DNA from: Rhodobacterales bacterium UBA5972
GTDB lineage: Bacteria > Pseudomonadota > Alphaproteobacteria > Rhodobacterales > Rhodobacteraceae
NCBI GenBank assembly: GCA_002430125.1
Contig: DJBQ01000169.1
Span: forward strand, 1-12,087
Direction: 5' to 3'
Length of the DNA stretch: 12,087 bases
Every line of letters starts with the position of its first letter. Within the stretch, counting starts at the first letter, position 1. Positions 6,584 through 12,087 of this stretch are shown here, piece by piece. The position numbers were made by a program, and so were the translations under genes. Below the pieces are notes generated by a model, which was not told the origin of the DNA, searched no databases, and worked only from the letters and a program-made list of their open reading frames with translations.

Positions 6584-6952
6584 ATGATCCAGATGCAGAC
6601 CAATCTGGATGTTGCTGACAATAGCGGCGCTCGCCGTGTTCAGTGCATCAAGGTTCTGGGCGGGTCCCACCGGAAGTACGCTTCTGTTGGGGACATTATC
6701 GTTGTTTCTGTGAAAGAAGCCATTCCACGCGGTCGCGTGAAAAAAGGCGACGTTCGCAAAGCAGTTGTGGTGCGTACCGCTAAAGAAGTCCGTCGCGAAG
6801 ACGGCACAGCCATCCGGTTCGACCGGAATGCGGCTGTTATCCTCAACACAGCAGGCGAACCAGTCGGCACCCGTATCTTCGGGCCCGTGGTTCGTGAATT
6901 GCGCGCGAAGAACTTCATGAAGATCATCTCGCTTGCGCCGGAGGTGCTGTGA
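6584..6952 (+). CDS. rplN: 50S ribosomal protein L14
   Basis: L14 (122 aa, family 121-123), a beta-barrel protein at the subunit interface and the binding site of the silencing factor RsfS. The start [19 protein letters not shown] (1-19) and QCIKVLGGS are strongly conserved, as is [13 protein letters not shown] and the C-terminal [18 protein letters not shown] (6572-6577) gives 6-nt spacing. The stop TGA overlaps the rplX ATG in TGATG, so the two are probably coupled. Confidence 0.98.
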   Translation: MIQMQTNLDVADNSGARRVQCIKVLGGSHRKYASVGDIIVVSVKEAIPRGRVKKGDVRKAVVVRTAKEVRREDGTAIRFDRNAAVILNTAGEPVGTRIFGPVVRELRAKNFMKIISLAPEVL

Positions 6953-7266
6953 TGGCTGCGAAACTGAAAAAGGGTGACAAGGTCATCGTGCTGACCGGCA
7001 AGGACAAGGGCAAGCAGGGCGAAATCGCCTCGGTTGACCCGACATCCGGCAAAGGCAAAGTGACCGGCATCAACATGGCAATCCGCCATACCAAGCAAAG
7101 CCAGGCCAGCCAGGGCGGACGTATCCCCCAGGAAATGGCCATGAGCCTTTCGAACCTTGCACTGGTCGATCCTAAAGATGGCGGCGCGACACGCGTCGGT
7201 TTCCGCATGGAAGGCGACAAAAAAGTTCGTTACGCCAAGAAATCGGGAGCGCTGATCGATGGCTGA
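6952..7266 (+). CDS. rplX: 50S ribosomal protein L24
   Basis: L24 (104 aa), an assembly-initiator protein of the 50S and part of the tunnel exit. A KOW motif fills the N-terminus ([20 protein letters not shown], about 6-25). [18 protein letters not shown] and the C-terminal [20 protein letters not shown] follow the family. The ATG at 6952 is preferred over the in-frame GTG at 6949 because it overlaps the rplN stop (TGATG) and gives the usual MAAKLKKGD start. Its end overlaps rplE by 8 nt. Confidence 0.97.
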   Translation: MAAKLKKGDKVIVLTGKDKGKQGEIASVDPTSGKGKVTGINMAIRHTKQSQASQGGRIPQEMAMSLSNLALVDPKDGGATRVGFRMEGDKKVRYAKKSGALIDG

Positions 7267-7810
7267 TTATACCCCTCGTCTGAAGGCCGAATACACCAGC
7301 AAGGTGCGCGCGGCGATGAAAGAAGAATTCGCTTACAAAAACGACATGCAGATCCCGCGTCTGGACAAAATCGTCCTGAACATGGGTGTTGGCGAAGCGG
7401 TTTCGGACAGCAAGAAAATCCGTTCAGCCGAAGCTGATCTGACCGCGATTGCCGGCCAGAAGGTTGTCATCACAAAGGCGAAGAATTCGATCGCCGGTTT
7501 CAAAGTCCGCGAGGACATGCCGCTGGGTGTCAAAGTAACCCTGCGCGGCAACCGGATGTATGAATTCCTTGACCGCCTGGTGAATGTCGCCATGCCTCGG
7601 GTCCGTGACTTTCGCGGCGTTTCGCCGAAAAGCTTTGACGGTCGCGGCAATTACGCGATGGGCCTGAAGGAACATATCGTCTTCCCTGAGATCAACTTTG
7701 ATAAAGTCGATCAGATGTGGGGCATGGACATCGTAATCTGCACAACTGCAAAAACCGATGCCGAAGCAAAAAGCCTGTTGAAGCATTTCAACATGCCGTT
7801 CAACAACTGA
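7259..7810 (+). CDS. rplE: 50S ribosomal protein L5
   Basis: L5 (183 aa, family about 179-187), which binds 5S rRNA in the central protuberance and contacts the P-site tRNA. Conserved segments are the [15 protein letters not shown] stretch (34-48), [15 protein letters not shown] (82-96), [15 protein letters not shown] (99-113), RVRDFRGV with [15 protein letters not shown], and FPEI followed by the C-terminal strand. It overlaps rplX by 8 nt and so has its ribosome binding site (GGAG core) inside rplX. A 19-nt spacer with GGAAGGAGA leads to rpsN. Confidence 0.98.
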   Translation: MADYTPRLKAEYTSKVRAAMKEEFAYKNDMQIPRLDKIVLNMGVGEAVSDSKKIRSAEADLTAIAGQKVVITKAKNSIAGFKVREDMPLGVKVTLRGNRMYEFLDRLVNVAMPRVRDFRGVSPKSFDGRGNYAMGLKEHIVFPEINFDKVDQMWGMDIVICTTAKTDAEAKSLLKHFNMPFNN

Positions 7811-7829
7811 TCGCGGAAGGAGAGAGAAC

Positions 7830-8135
7830 ATGGCAAAGACCTCAATGATCCAACGCGAAGTTAAACGCGCTGCATTGGTGAAAAAATACGCCGCCAAGCG
7901 TGCCGCGCTGAAACTGATCGCTGCAAACATGGAACTGCCAATGGAAGAGCGTTTCAAAGCGCGTCTTGATTTGGCGAAACTACCCCGCAATTCCGCTGCG
8001 ACCCGGCTGCACAATCGCTGCCAGATTTCCGGTCGTCCCAAGGCTTATTATCGTAAGCTGAAAATATCTCGGATCGCGCTGCGTGATCTGGCCAGCTTTG
8101 GTCAGATTCCCGGCATGGTCAAGTCCAGCTGGTAA
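7830..8135 (+). CDS. rpsN: 30S ribosomal protein S14 (zinc-free form)
   Basis: S14 (101 aa), a 30S head protein. This is the long C-minus form: it has a single Cys in [16 protein letters not shown] (about 72-87) and no CxxC pairs, so it does not bind zinc. The N-terminus [12 protein letters not shown] and the C-terminal [22 protein letters not shown] region (split over about 79-101) are standard. A strong ribosome binding site, GGAAGGAGA, precedes the ATG. It is followed after 17 nt by rpsH. Confidence 0.98.
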   Translation: MAKTSMIQREVKRAALVKKYAAKRAALKLIAANMELPMEERFKARLDLAKLPRNSAATRLHNRCQISGRPKAYYRKLKISRIALRDLASFGQIPGMVKSSW

Positions 8136-8152
8136 GGGAGGGTTAAGTTATG

Positions 8153-8545
8153 ATGAACGATCCTGTCGGCGATATGCTGACCCGTATCCGCAACTCGTCC
8201 ATGCGCGGTAAGTCCACCGTAAAGACACCAGCGTCAAAACTGCGTGCTTGGGTTTTGGACGTGCTTAAAGCCGAGGGTTATATCCGCGGTTATGAAGCCA
8301 AAACCAGTGCTGCCGGCCATCCAGAGCTGGAAATCAGCCTGAAATATTTCGATGGCACCCCGGTTATTCGCGAGCTTAAGCGGGTTTCGACCCCCGGCCG
8401 CCGTGTTTATGCAGGCGTCAGCGAAATCCCATCGGTCCGTCAGGGCCTTGGGATTGCAATTGTCTCCACCCCTAAAGGGGTCATGTCCGATGCACAGGCT
8501 CGTACCGACAATGTCGGCGGCGAAGTTCTGTGCACGGTCTTTTAA
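8153..8545 (+). CDS. rpsH: 30S ribosomal protein S8
   Basis: S8 (130 aa, the same as E. coli), a primary 16S rRNA-binding protein of the 30S platform; in E. coli it also represses the spc operon. The N-terminus [20 protein letters not shown] and the C-terminal [13 protein letters not shown] then [11 protein letters not shown] are clear. Two ATGs stand side by side (8150 and 8153). I prefer 8153 because related proteins start MNDPxGDM, although GGGAGGG (8136-8142) is spaced slightly better for 8150. The difference is one Met. Confidence 0.97.
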   Translation: MNDPVGDMLTRIRNSSMRGKSTVKTPASKLRAWVLDVLKAEGYIRGYEAKTSAAGHPELEISLKYFDGTPVIRELKRVSTPGRRVYAGVSEIPSVRQGLGIAIVSTPKGVMSDAQARTDNVGGEVLCTVF

Positions 8546-8557
8546 GGAGGTCTGGCA

Positions 8558-9091
8558 ATGTCTCGTATTGGTAAAAACCCGGTTGTGCTGCCAAGTGGCG
8601 TCACAGCTTCAATTTCCGGTCAAACGGTTGAAGTAAAGGGCCCGAAAGGGACCCGCAGCTTTACCGCCACAGATGACGTCAACGTCGTTATGGAAGATAA
8701 CACTGTGCGGGTCACCCCGCGCGGCACCTCCAAACGCGCCCGTCAGCAGTGGGGAATGTCCCGCACCCAAGTGGCAAATCTTGTGACTGGCGTGACCGTC
8801 GGCTTCAAGAAAGAACTTGAAATCAACGGCGTTGGTTACCGCGCCGCGATGCAGGGTACTGTTCTTAAACTGTCGCTTGGCTTTAGCCACGAAGTGAATT
8901 TTCCCACCCCAGAAGGTGTGACGATCACGTCCAGCCGGCCAACCGAAATCACCGTGGAAGGCATCGACCAACAGCAAGTTGGCGAAGTAGCCGCAAATAT
9001 CCGCAAATGGCGCAAACCCGAACCTTACAAAGGTAAAGGCATCAAATACAAAGATGAATTTATCTTCCGTAAGGAAGGCAAGAAGAAATAA
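8558..9091 (+). CDS. rplF: 50S ribosomal protein L6
   Basis: L6 (177 aa, the same length as E. coli), two alpha/beta domains near the sarcin-ricin loop and factor-binding site. It shows [14 protein letters not shown] (2-15), the domain junction [10 protein letters not shown] (87-96), and the C-terminal signature [11 protein letters not shown] (154-164). A near-perfect Shine-Dalgarno, AAGGAGG (8544-8550), overlaps the rpsH stop and has 7-nt spacing, the strongest ribosome binding site of the window. It is followed after 12 nt by rplR. Confidence 0.98.
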   Translation: MSRIGKNPVVLPSGVTASISGQTVEVKGPKGTRSFTATDDVNVVMEDNTVRVTPRGTSKRARQQWGMSRTQVANLVTGVTVGFKKELEINGVGYRAAMQGTVLKLSLGFSHEVNFPTPEGVTITSSRPTEITVEGIDQQQVGEVAANIRKWRKPEPYKGKGIKYKDEFIFRKEGKKK

Positions 9092-9103
9092 GGAACGCAA
9101 GTT

Positions 9104-9463
9104 ATGGCAAAGACAAAGCGAGAACTGTTCCTTAAGCGCCGTATGCGCGTTCGGAACAAATTACGCAAATTCGCAGGCGATCGTCTGCGGCTGAGCGTTC
9201 ACCGGTCTTCCAAAAACATCTCGGTCCAGTTGATCGACGATGTTAAGGGGATCACAGTTGCTGCAGCCTCGACGCTTGAAAAAGATTTGGGTTTTGTTGG
9301 CAAGAATAATGTGGAAGCATCCGCCAAAGTGGGCGCGGCAATTGCCGAGCGCGCAAAAAAGGCCGGTGTGACTGATTGTTATTTTGATCGTGGGGGCTTC
9401 CTGTTTCACGGGAAAGTTAAAGCCCTTGCTGATGCCGCCCGCGAGGGTGGCCTCAAATTCTAA
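9104..9463 (+). CDS. rplR: 50S ribosomal protein L18
   Basis: L18 (119 aa, family about 117-120), which binds 5S rRNA with L5. Features are the basic N-terminus ([18 protein letters not shown], 5-22), the strand [20 protein letters not shown] (27-46), [13 protein letters not shown] and the C-terminal signature [20 protein letters not shown] (94-113). AAGGAACG after the rplF stop is its ribosome binding site. It is followed by an unusually long, structured 107-nt spacer before rpsE. Confidence 0.98.
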   Translation: MAKTKRELFLKRRMRVRNKLRKFAGDRLRLSVHRSSKNISVQLIDDVKGITVAAASTLEKDLGFVGKNNVEASAKVGAAIAERAKKAGVTDCYFDRGGFLFHGKVKALADAAREGGLKF

Positions 9464-9469
9464 AAGCGT

Positions 9470-9530
9470 AGACGGGCGTTTTGCCCGTCTCGATGATCCG
9501 GGCCGCGGACATGTGCCGGGGCACCTGGAT
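9470..9530 (+). other. Structured spacer between rplR and rpsE
   Basis: A perfect 8-bp hairpin AGACGGGC (9470-9477), loop GTTTT, GCCCGTCT (9483-9490) is followed by a second fold in which ATCCGGG (9496-9502) can pair with CCTGGAT (9524-9530) around a GTGCC/GGCAC inner stem (9513-9524, sharing one base). There is no T-run after either, so termination is not implied. The rpsE ribosome binding site GGGAGG (9559-9564) lies downstream and outside the stems. The function is unknown; a processing site or a protein-binding leader is possible. Confidence 0.45.
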
Positions 9531-9570
9531 TGAGATAATGGGCATGCGCCCGAACTTTGGGAGGCCTTGA

Positions 9571-10152
9571 ATGGCTCGAGAAGACAACCGCCGGAACGAT
9601 CGTCGCGGACGCGACGAAACGCCGGAATTTCAAGATCGCCTGGTTGCGATCAACCGCGTGTCCAAAACCGTAAAAGGCGGTAAGCGCTTTGGTTTTGCAG
9701 CCCTCGTGGTTGTTGGCGACCAAAAAGGCCGGGTCGGCTTTGGTAAAGGTAAAGCGAAAGAGGTCCCCGAGGCCATTCGCAAAGCCACCGAGCAAGCCAA
9801 ACGTCAGATGATCCGTGTTGCCCTGCGCGAAGGCCGCACATTGCACCACGACATCGAAGGCCGTCATGGCGCCGGTAAAGTTGTGATGCGCACAGCCCCC
9901 GCCGGTACCGGTATCATCGCCGGTGGCCCAATGCGTGCCGTTTTCGAAATGCTTGGCATTCAGGACGTTGTGTCGAAATCATTGGGGTCAGCAAACCCTT
10001 ACAACATGATCCGCGCCACCATGGACGGTCTAAGCAAAGAAACCAGCCCACGGATGATCGCCCAGCGTCGTGGTAAAAAAGTGTCTGACATCCTGCCCAA
10101 AACTGACGCGGCCCCGGCCGCAGACGTTGAAGCCGAAGCTGTGGAGGCTTGA
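9571..10152 (+). CDS. rpsE: 30S ribosomal protein S5
   Basis: S5 (193 aa, against 167 in E. coli), at the mRNA entry channel and a determinant of decoding fidelity. The N-terminal double-stranded-RNA-binding-like domain has [20 protein letters not shown] (20-39) and [20 protein letters not shown] (46-65); the C-terminal domain has [18 protein letters not shown] and [12 protein letters not shown]. The extra length is a short charged N-terminus ([14 protein letters not shown]) and an Ala/Glu-rich tail, both common in alphaproteobacteria. GGGAGG at 6-nt spacing supports the start. rpmD follows after 5 nt. Confidence 0.98.
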   Translation: MAREDNRRNDRRGRDETPEFQDRLVAINRVSKTVKGGKRFGFAALVVVGDQKGRVGFGKGKAKEVPEAIRKATEQAKRQMIRVALREGRTLHHDIEGRHGAGKVVMRTAPAGTGIIAGGPMRAVFEMLGIQDVVSKSLGSANPYNMIRATMDGLSKETSPRMIAQRRGKKVSDILPKTDAAPAADVEAEAVEA

Positions 10153-10157
10153 TCAAA

Positions 10158-10346
10158 ATGGCAAAGACAATCGTTGTAAAACAAGTCGGCAGCCCGATCC
10201 GCCGCCCCGCCAAACAGCGGGCCACACTGGTCGGCCTTGGTCTGAACAAGATGCACAAAACCCGCGAGTTGGAAGACACACCGTCGATCCGCGGCATGGT
10301 CGCCAAGATCCCGCATCTGGTGCAGATCATCGAAGAGCGCGACTAA
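10158..10346 (+). CDS. rpmD: 50S ribosomal protein L30
   Basis: L30 (62 aa, family about 58-63), a small 50S protein found in many but not all bacteria. It contains [20 protein letters not shown] (3-22), [19 protein letters not shown] (24-42) and the end [16 protein letters not shown]. The ATG at 10158 is chosen over an in-frame TTG at 10149 that overlaps rpsE, because GGAGG (10143-10147) lies 10 nt before the ATG and family members start MAKTI or similar. It is the last r-protein gene in the window: rplO, which normally follows, is not found in the next 1.7 kb. Confidence 0.97.
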   Translation: MAKTIVVKQVGSPIRRPAKQRATLVGLGLNKMHKTRELEDTPSIRGMVAKIPHLVQIIEERD

Positions 10347-10356
10347 GCGCCCCGCA

Positions 10357-10377
10357 GTCCCGGATTTACTCCGGGAC
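10357..10377 (+). other. Hairpin preceding the rpmD terminator
   Basis: GTCCCGGA (10357-10364), loop TTTAC, TCCGGGAC (10370-10377): a perfect 8-bp stem 10 nt after the rpmD stop, with no T-run. The preceding CGCCCCGC (10348-10355) is exactly complementary to GCGGGGCG (10414-10421) in the 3' arm of the terminator that follows, so an alternative fold that encloses this hairpin and breaks the terminator can be drawn. Confidence 0.6.
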
Positions 10378-10394
10378 CTCTGGTGAGAATTCGT

Positions 10395-10426
10395 AAACGC
10401 CTCGCGAGGGATCGCGGGGCGTTTTT
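10395..10426 (+). terminator. Intrinsic terminator after rpmD
   Basis: AAACGCCTCGCGA (10395-10407), loop GGGA, TCGCGGGGCGTTT (10412-10424), continuing as TT. This gives a 13-bp stem with a single G-T pair followed by a T5 run: a strong Rho-independent terminator. It ends the L29-L30 transcript and separates the r-protein genes from the gene at 10462. Confidence 0.88.
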
Positions 10427-10461
10427 GTGTTAACCTGAGGAGCTGCAGAAGGAGACAGGCA

Positions 10462-11019
10462 ATGGGTAACGCTTTTCGAAATGGATTTTCACTGGACAAA
10501 GTCGATCCAAATTTGACGAACAAACACAGACGCACGATGCTTGATCTTGTTCTGGCATGGGGCTCTCTTGATGGCGTGATTGGAATGTTACTTTCAGCAA
10601 TTTCTGGAAAACCTATGGCTGACGGAGCGCAGGAATTTGGAAAAGTCGCTAGCACCACGAAGCTGCACTTTGTGATAAAGGAACTTGAGAAGAAGGGCGC
10701 TTCACCTGAGGTCATCAAAACGGTCAAAAAAATCAAGAAAACATATGAACGGCATGCCGCGCCAAGAAATACGATTGCACACGCTCACTGCGCGTGTATC
10801 TCAACCGATGATTCTGAGTACGTTATTTTCGCAAAGTACGAAAAAGTGGAACTAGAAAGACTCGCGGTGGACGCTGTTCCCCTTGAACAAATGGAACGTG
10901 CGACAAAATGGGCTCGATCGTTCCAAGAAACGTGCCTGCAGCTAGTCGACAGCATCGCAATGGAACAGTCTTCGCTGGAGTCCAAGGATGTGCAAAACTC
11001 TAAACCGGATCACTTGTGA
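10462..11019 (+). CDS. Hypothetical protein with HEPN-like RNxxxH motif
   Basis: A 185-aa soluble, mostly helical protein that I cannot assign to a named family. It has no signal peptide or clear membrane segment; the hydrophobic stretch at about 28-46 includes Trp33, Asp37 and Gly residues and looks like a packed helix. Lys-rich helices (73-95, EKK... and KKIKK) lead to PRNTIAHAH (101-109). Arg102-Asn103 and His107 fit the RNxxxH signature of HEPN-type ribonucleases found in toxins and defence systems. AAGGAG (10449-10454) with 7-nt spacing gives a strong ribosome binding site. No promoter is visible between the rpmD terminator and the gene. GC is about 47% by hand count, lower than most r-protein samples. 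No MNT or antitoxin partner lies beside it. The last codons run into a palindrome. Confidence 0.8.
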   Translation: MGNAFRNGFSLDKVDPNLTNKHRRTMLDLVLAWGSLDGVIGMLLSAISGKPMADGAQEFGKVASTTKLHFVIKELEKKGASPEVIKTVKKIKKTYERHAAPRNTIAHAHCACISTDDSEYVIFAKYEKVELERLAVDAVPLEQMERATKWARSFQETCLQLVDSIAMEQSSLESKDVQNSKPDHL

Positions 11020-11025
11020 TCCGGT
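11004..11025. repeat. Short perfect palindrome over the 10462-11019 stop codon
   Basis: ACCGGATCAC (11004-11013), TT, GTGATCCGGT (11016-11025). It includes the TGA stop at 11017-11019 of the HEPN-like gene. Its right arm shares the bases GGT (11023-11025) with the next, larger inverted repeat, so both stems cannot form completely at once. There is no T-run after it. Confidence 0.8.
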
Positions 11026-11089
11026 CAGCGCCCGGACCTCCCCCATGGGGAGGGCGCTTCGCACCCACCCCGAGGTCCGGGCGCTGACC
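11023..11089. repeat. Large nested palindrome between convergent genes
   Basis: Perfect 18-bp arms, GGTCAGCGCCCGGACCTC (11023-11040) and its exact reverse complement (11072-11089), enclose 31 bases. The interior has CCCCATGGGG (11041-11050) and a further stem in which GGGG-A-GGG (11047-11054) can pair with CCC-A-CCCC (11064-11071). It lies between the ends of the HEPN-like gene and cysS and could act as a bidirectional transcription block, although neither side has a T-run. The size and nesting also fit a dispersed palindromic element; copy number cannot be judged from this window. Confidence 0.8.
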
Positions 11090-11105
11090 TCTATTGTGCG
11101 ATAGG

Positions 11106-12087
11106 TCATCTAAGAGGAGCCAGCTTATTTACAATCCACGCGCTAATCTCAGTATGATCCAGCCCAGTCAATTCTTGGAATCTTCCATCACGCTTTTCTG
11201 CAAGCATTTGGCTTCCAGAAGCGCCCCAATCAACATCCCAGATAGGACCATCAGGAGCATCTTTTACTAACAATCCTACAGACGAAAATCCGTCTCGTAT
11301 TTCGTCGGAACGCACAAAATCCTTCTTAGCTCGCGCTTCTGTCCGTGCCTCTAACAGTTCTTCGATCACGTTGTTCAATTCTTCGTCAACAGTCAAAAAA
11401 GCACGCGCGAGCATCGGAGGTATTCCCAGAAATTTCATGCCTGCTAAAAGCTCTGAATACCTTTTTTCATAATTCAAGCGTCGAAGTACAGTGATCGCTT
11501 GCGGGGTATTTAGGTCTGATTTAAGGGCATCGACAACATCCATGGGAACCTCGCTTGGTTCAACACTCATTGTATGTAACTCCCAAGAGAACAATTCTTG
11601 GCTCAGAATTGAGTATCTATTTTCGGACCAATCAATGGGTTTTCTGTAGTGGGTACTAAGAAAAAGCAACCGAATTACAGCACCATCGTGCCGACTCTCC
11701 AGCAACTCGCGCACCGAAAAGAAGTTGCCCAAGGACTTGGACATTTTCTTGCCCTCAACCTGCAGCATTTCGTTATGCATCCACACCTGCGCGAACGAAT
11801 CCTCGCCTGCCGTGCAGCAGCTTTGCGCCTTTTCGTTTTCGTGATGCGGAAAAGCCAAATCTAACCCGCCGCCGTGAATGTCGAACTTCTCACCAAACAG
11901 CGCCTTGGTCATGGCCGAGCATTCGATATGCCAGCCGGGGCGGCCCCGGCCCCACGGACTGTCCCACCCCGGCAGGTCCGGGCCTGACGGTTTCCACAGC
12001 ACGAAATCCATCGGATTGCGTTTGTAGGGCGCAATTTCCACACGCGAACCAGCGATCATGTCGTCGATCGACCGCCCCGACAACGAG
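11106..12087 (-). CDS. cysS: Cysteinyl-tRNA synthetase, C-terminal part (runs off window)
   Basis: The 3' part of cysS, entering from beyond base 12087; the N-terminal part with the HIGH motif is outside. Class I enzyme that charges tRNA-Cys in the cytoplasm. Visible: LSGRSIDDMIAG, then GWHIECSAM (a zinc-ligand Cys), GGGLDLAFPHHEN (zinc-ligand His and Glu), and the ATP-binding signature KMSKSLGNF (KMSKS codons at 11733-11747). LSTHYRKPIDWSE follows, then the helical anticodon-stem domain. After the segment DAPDGPIWD, where E. coli CysRS nearly ends, this protein continues for about 45 residues. GC is about 58% for 11701-12060 but about 45% for 11101-11700 by hand count, with TTA, ATA and AGA codons in the low-GC part. 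It is convergent with the HEPN-like gene. Confidence 0.95.
   Translation of the reverse strand, partial: SLSGRSIDDMIAGSRVEIAPYKRNPMDFVLWKPSGPDLPGWDSPWGRGRPGWHIECSAMTKALFGEKFDIHGGGLDLAFPHHENEKAQSCCTAGEDSFAQVWMHNEMLQVEGKKMSKSLGNFFSVRELLESRHDGAVIRLLFLSTHYRKPIDWSENRYSILSQELFSWELHTMSVEPSEVPMDVVDALKSDLNTPQAITVLRRLNYEKRYSELLAGMKFLGIPPMLARAFLTVDEELNNVIEELLEARTEARAKKDFVRSDEIRDGFSSVGLLVKDAPDGPIWDVDWGASGSQMLAEKRDGRFQELTGLDHTEISAWIVNKLAPLR

Noticed and set aside
1..12087. CRISPR array, tRNA or rRNA genes, insertion sequences
   Set aside because: No regularly spaced repeats, cloverleaf-like sequence, rRNA segments or transposase-like frame were seen on either strand.

Overview
This window holds most of an S10-spc ribosomal-protein locus from an alphaproteobacterium, most likely a Rhodobacterales/Roseobacter-group species. 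The assignment rests on recalled similarity of the r-proteins (S8 beginning [15 protein letters not shown]-minus S14, the Ala/Glu tails on L3 and S5) and on moderate GC; I could not run a database search. The gene order is S10-L3-L4-L23-L2-S19-L22-S3-L16 // L29-S17-L14-L24-L5-S14-S8-L6-L18-S5-L30, all on the + strand. Many genes overlap by 1-8 nt or sit only a few bases apart, as expected for translational coupling.

The run is broken in two places. (1) Between rplP (L16) and rpmC (L29) there is a gap of about 1.2 kb. It holds a row of hairpins and an intrinsic terminator after rplP, a minus-strand gene (5046-5666) for a putative 2OG-Fe(II) oxygenase of the TIGR02466/PF13759 type, and a 388-bp spacer with two good sigma70-like promoter candidates facing rpmC. 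The locus therefore looks split into an S10 transcript (rpsJ-rplP) and an L29-L30 transcript. (2) After rpmD (L30), where rplO and secY usually follow, there is a strong intrinsic terminator instead. It is followed by a lower-GC segment with an orphan gene (10462-11019) carrying a HEPN-like RNxxxH motif, a large nested palindrome, and the 3' part of cysS on the minus strand, which runs off the window.

Three larger spacers inside the r-protein run (rplW-rplB, rpsQ-rplN, rplR-rpsE) contain hairpins. The first looks like an intrinsic terminator or attenuator inside the S10 operon.

Most of the window is ordinary core genome. The parts worth a second look are the oxygenase gene next to rplP (L16 is a known substrate of a different 2OG oxygenase family in E. 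coli), the HEPN-like orphan with no visible promoter of its own, the abrupt GC change inside cysS just downstream of KMSKS, and the palindromic element between the two convergent genes.
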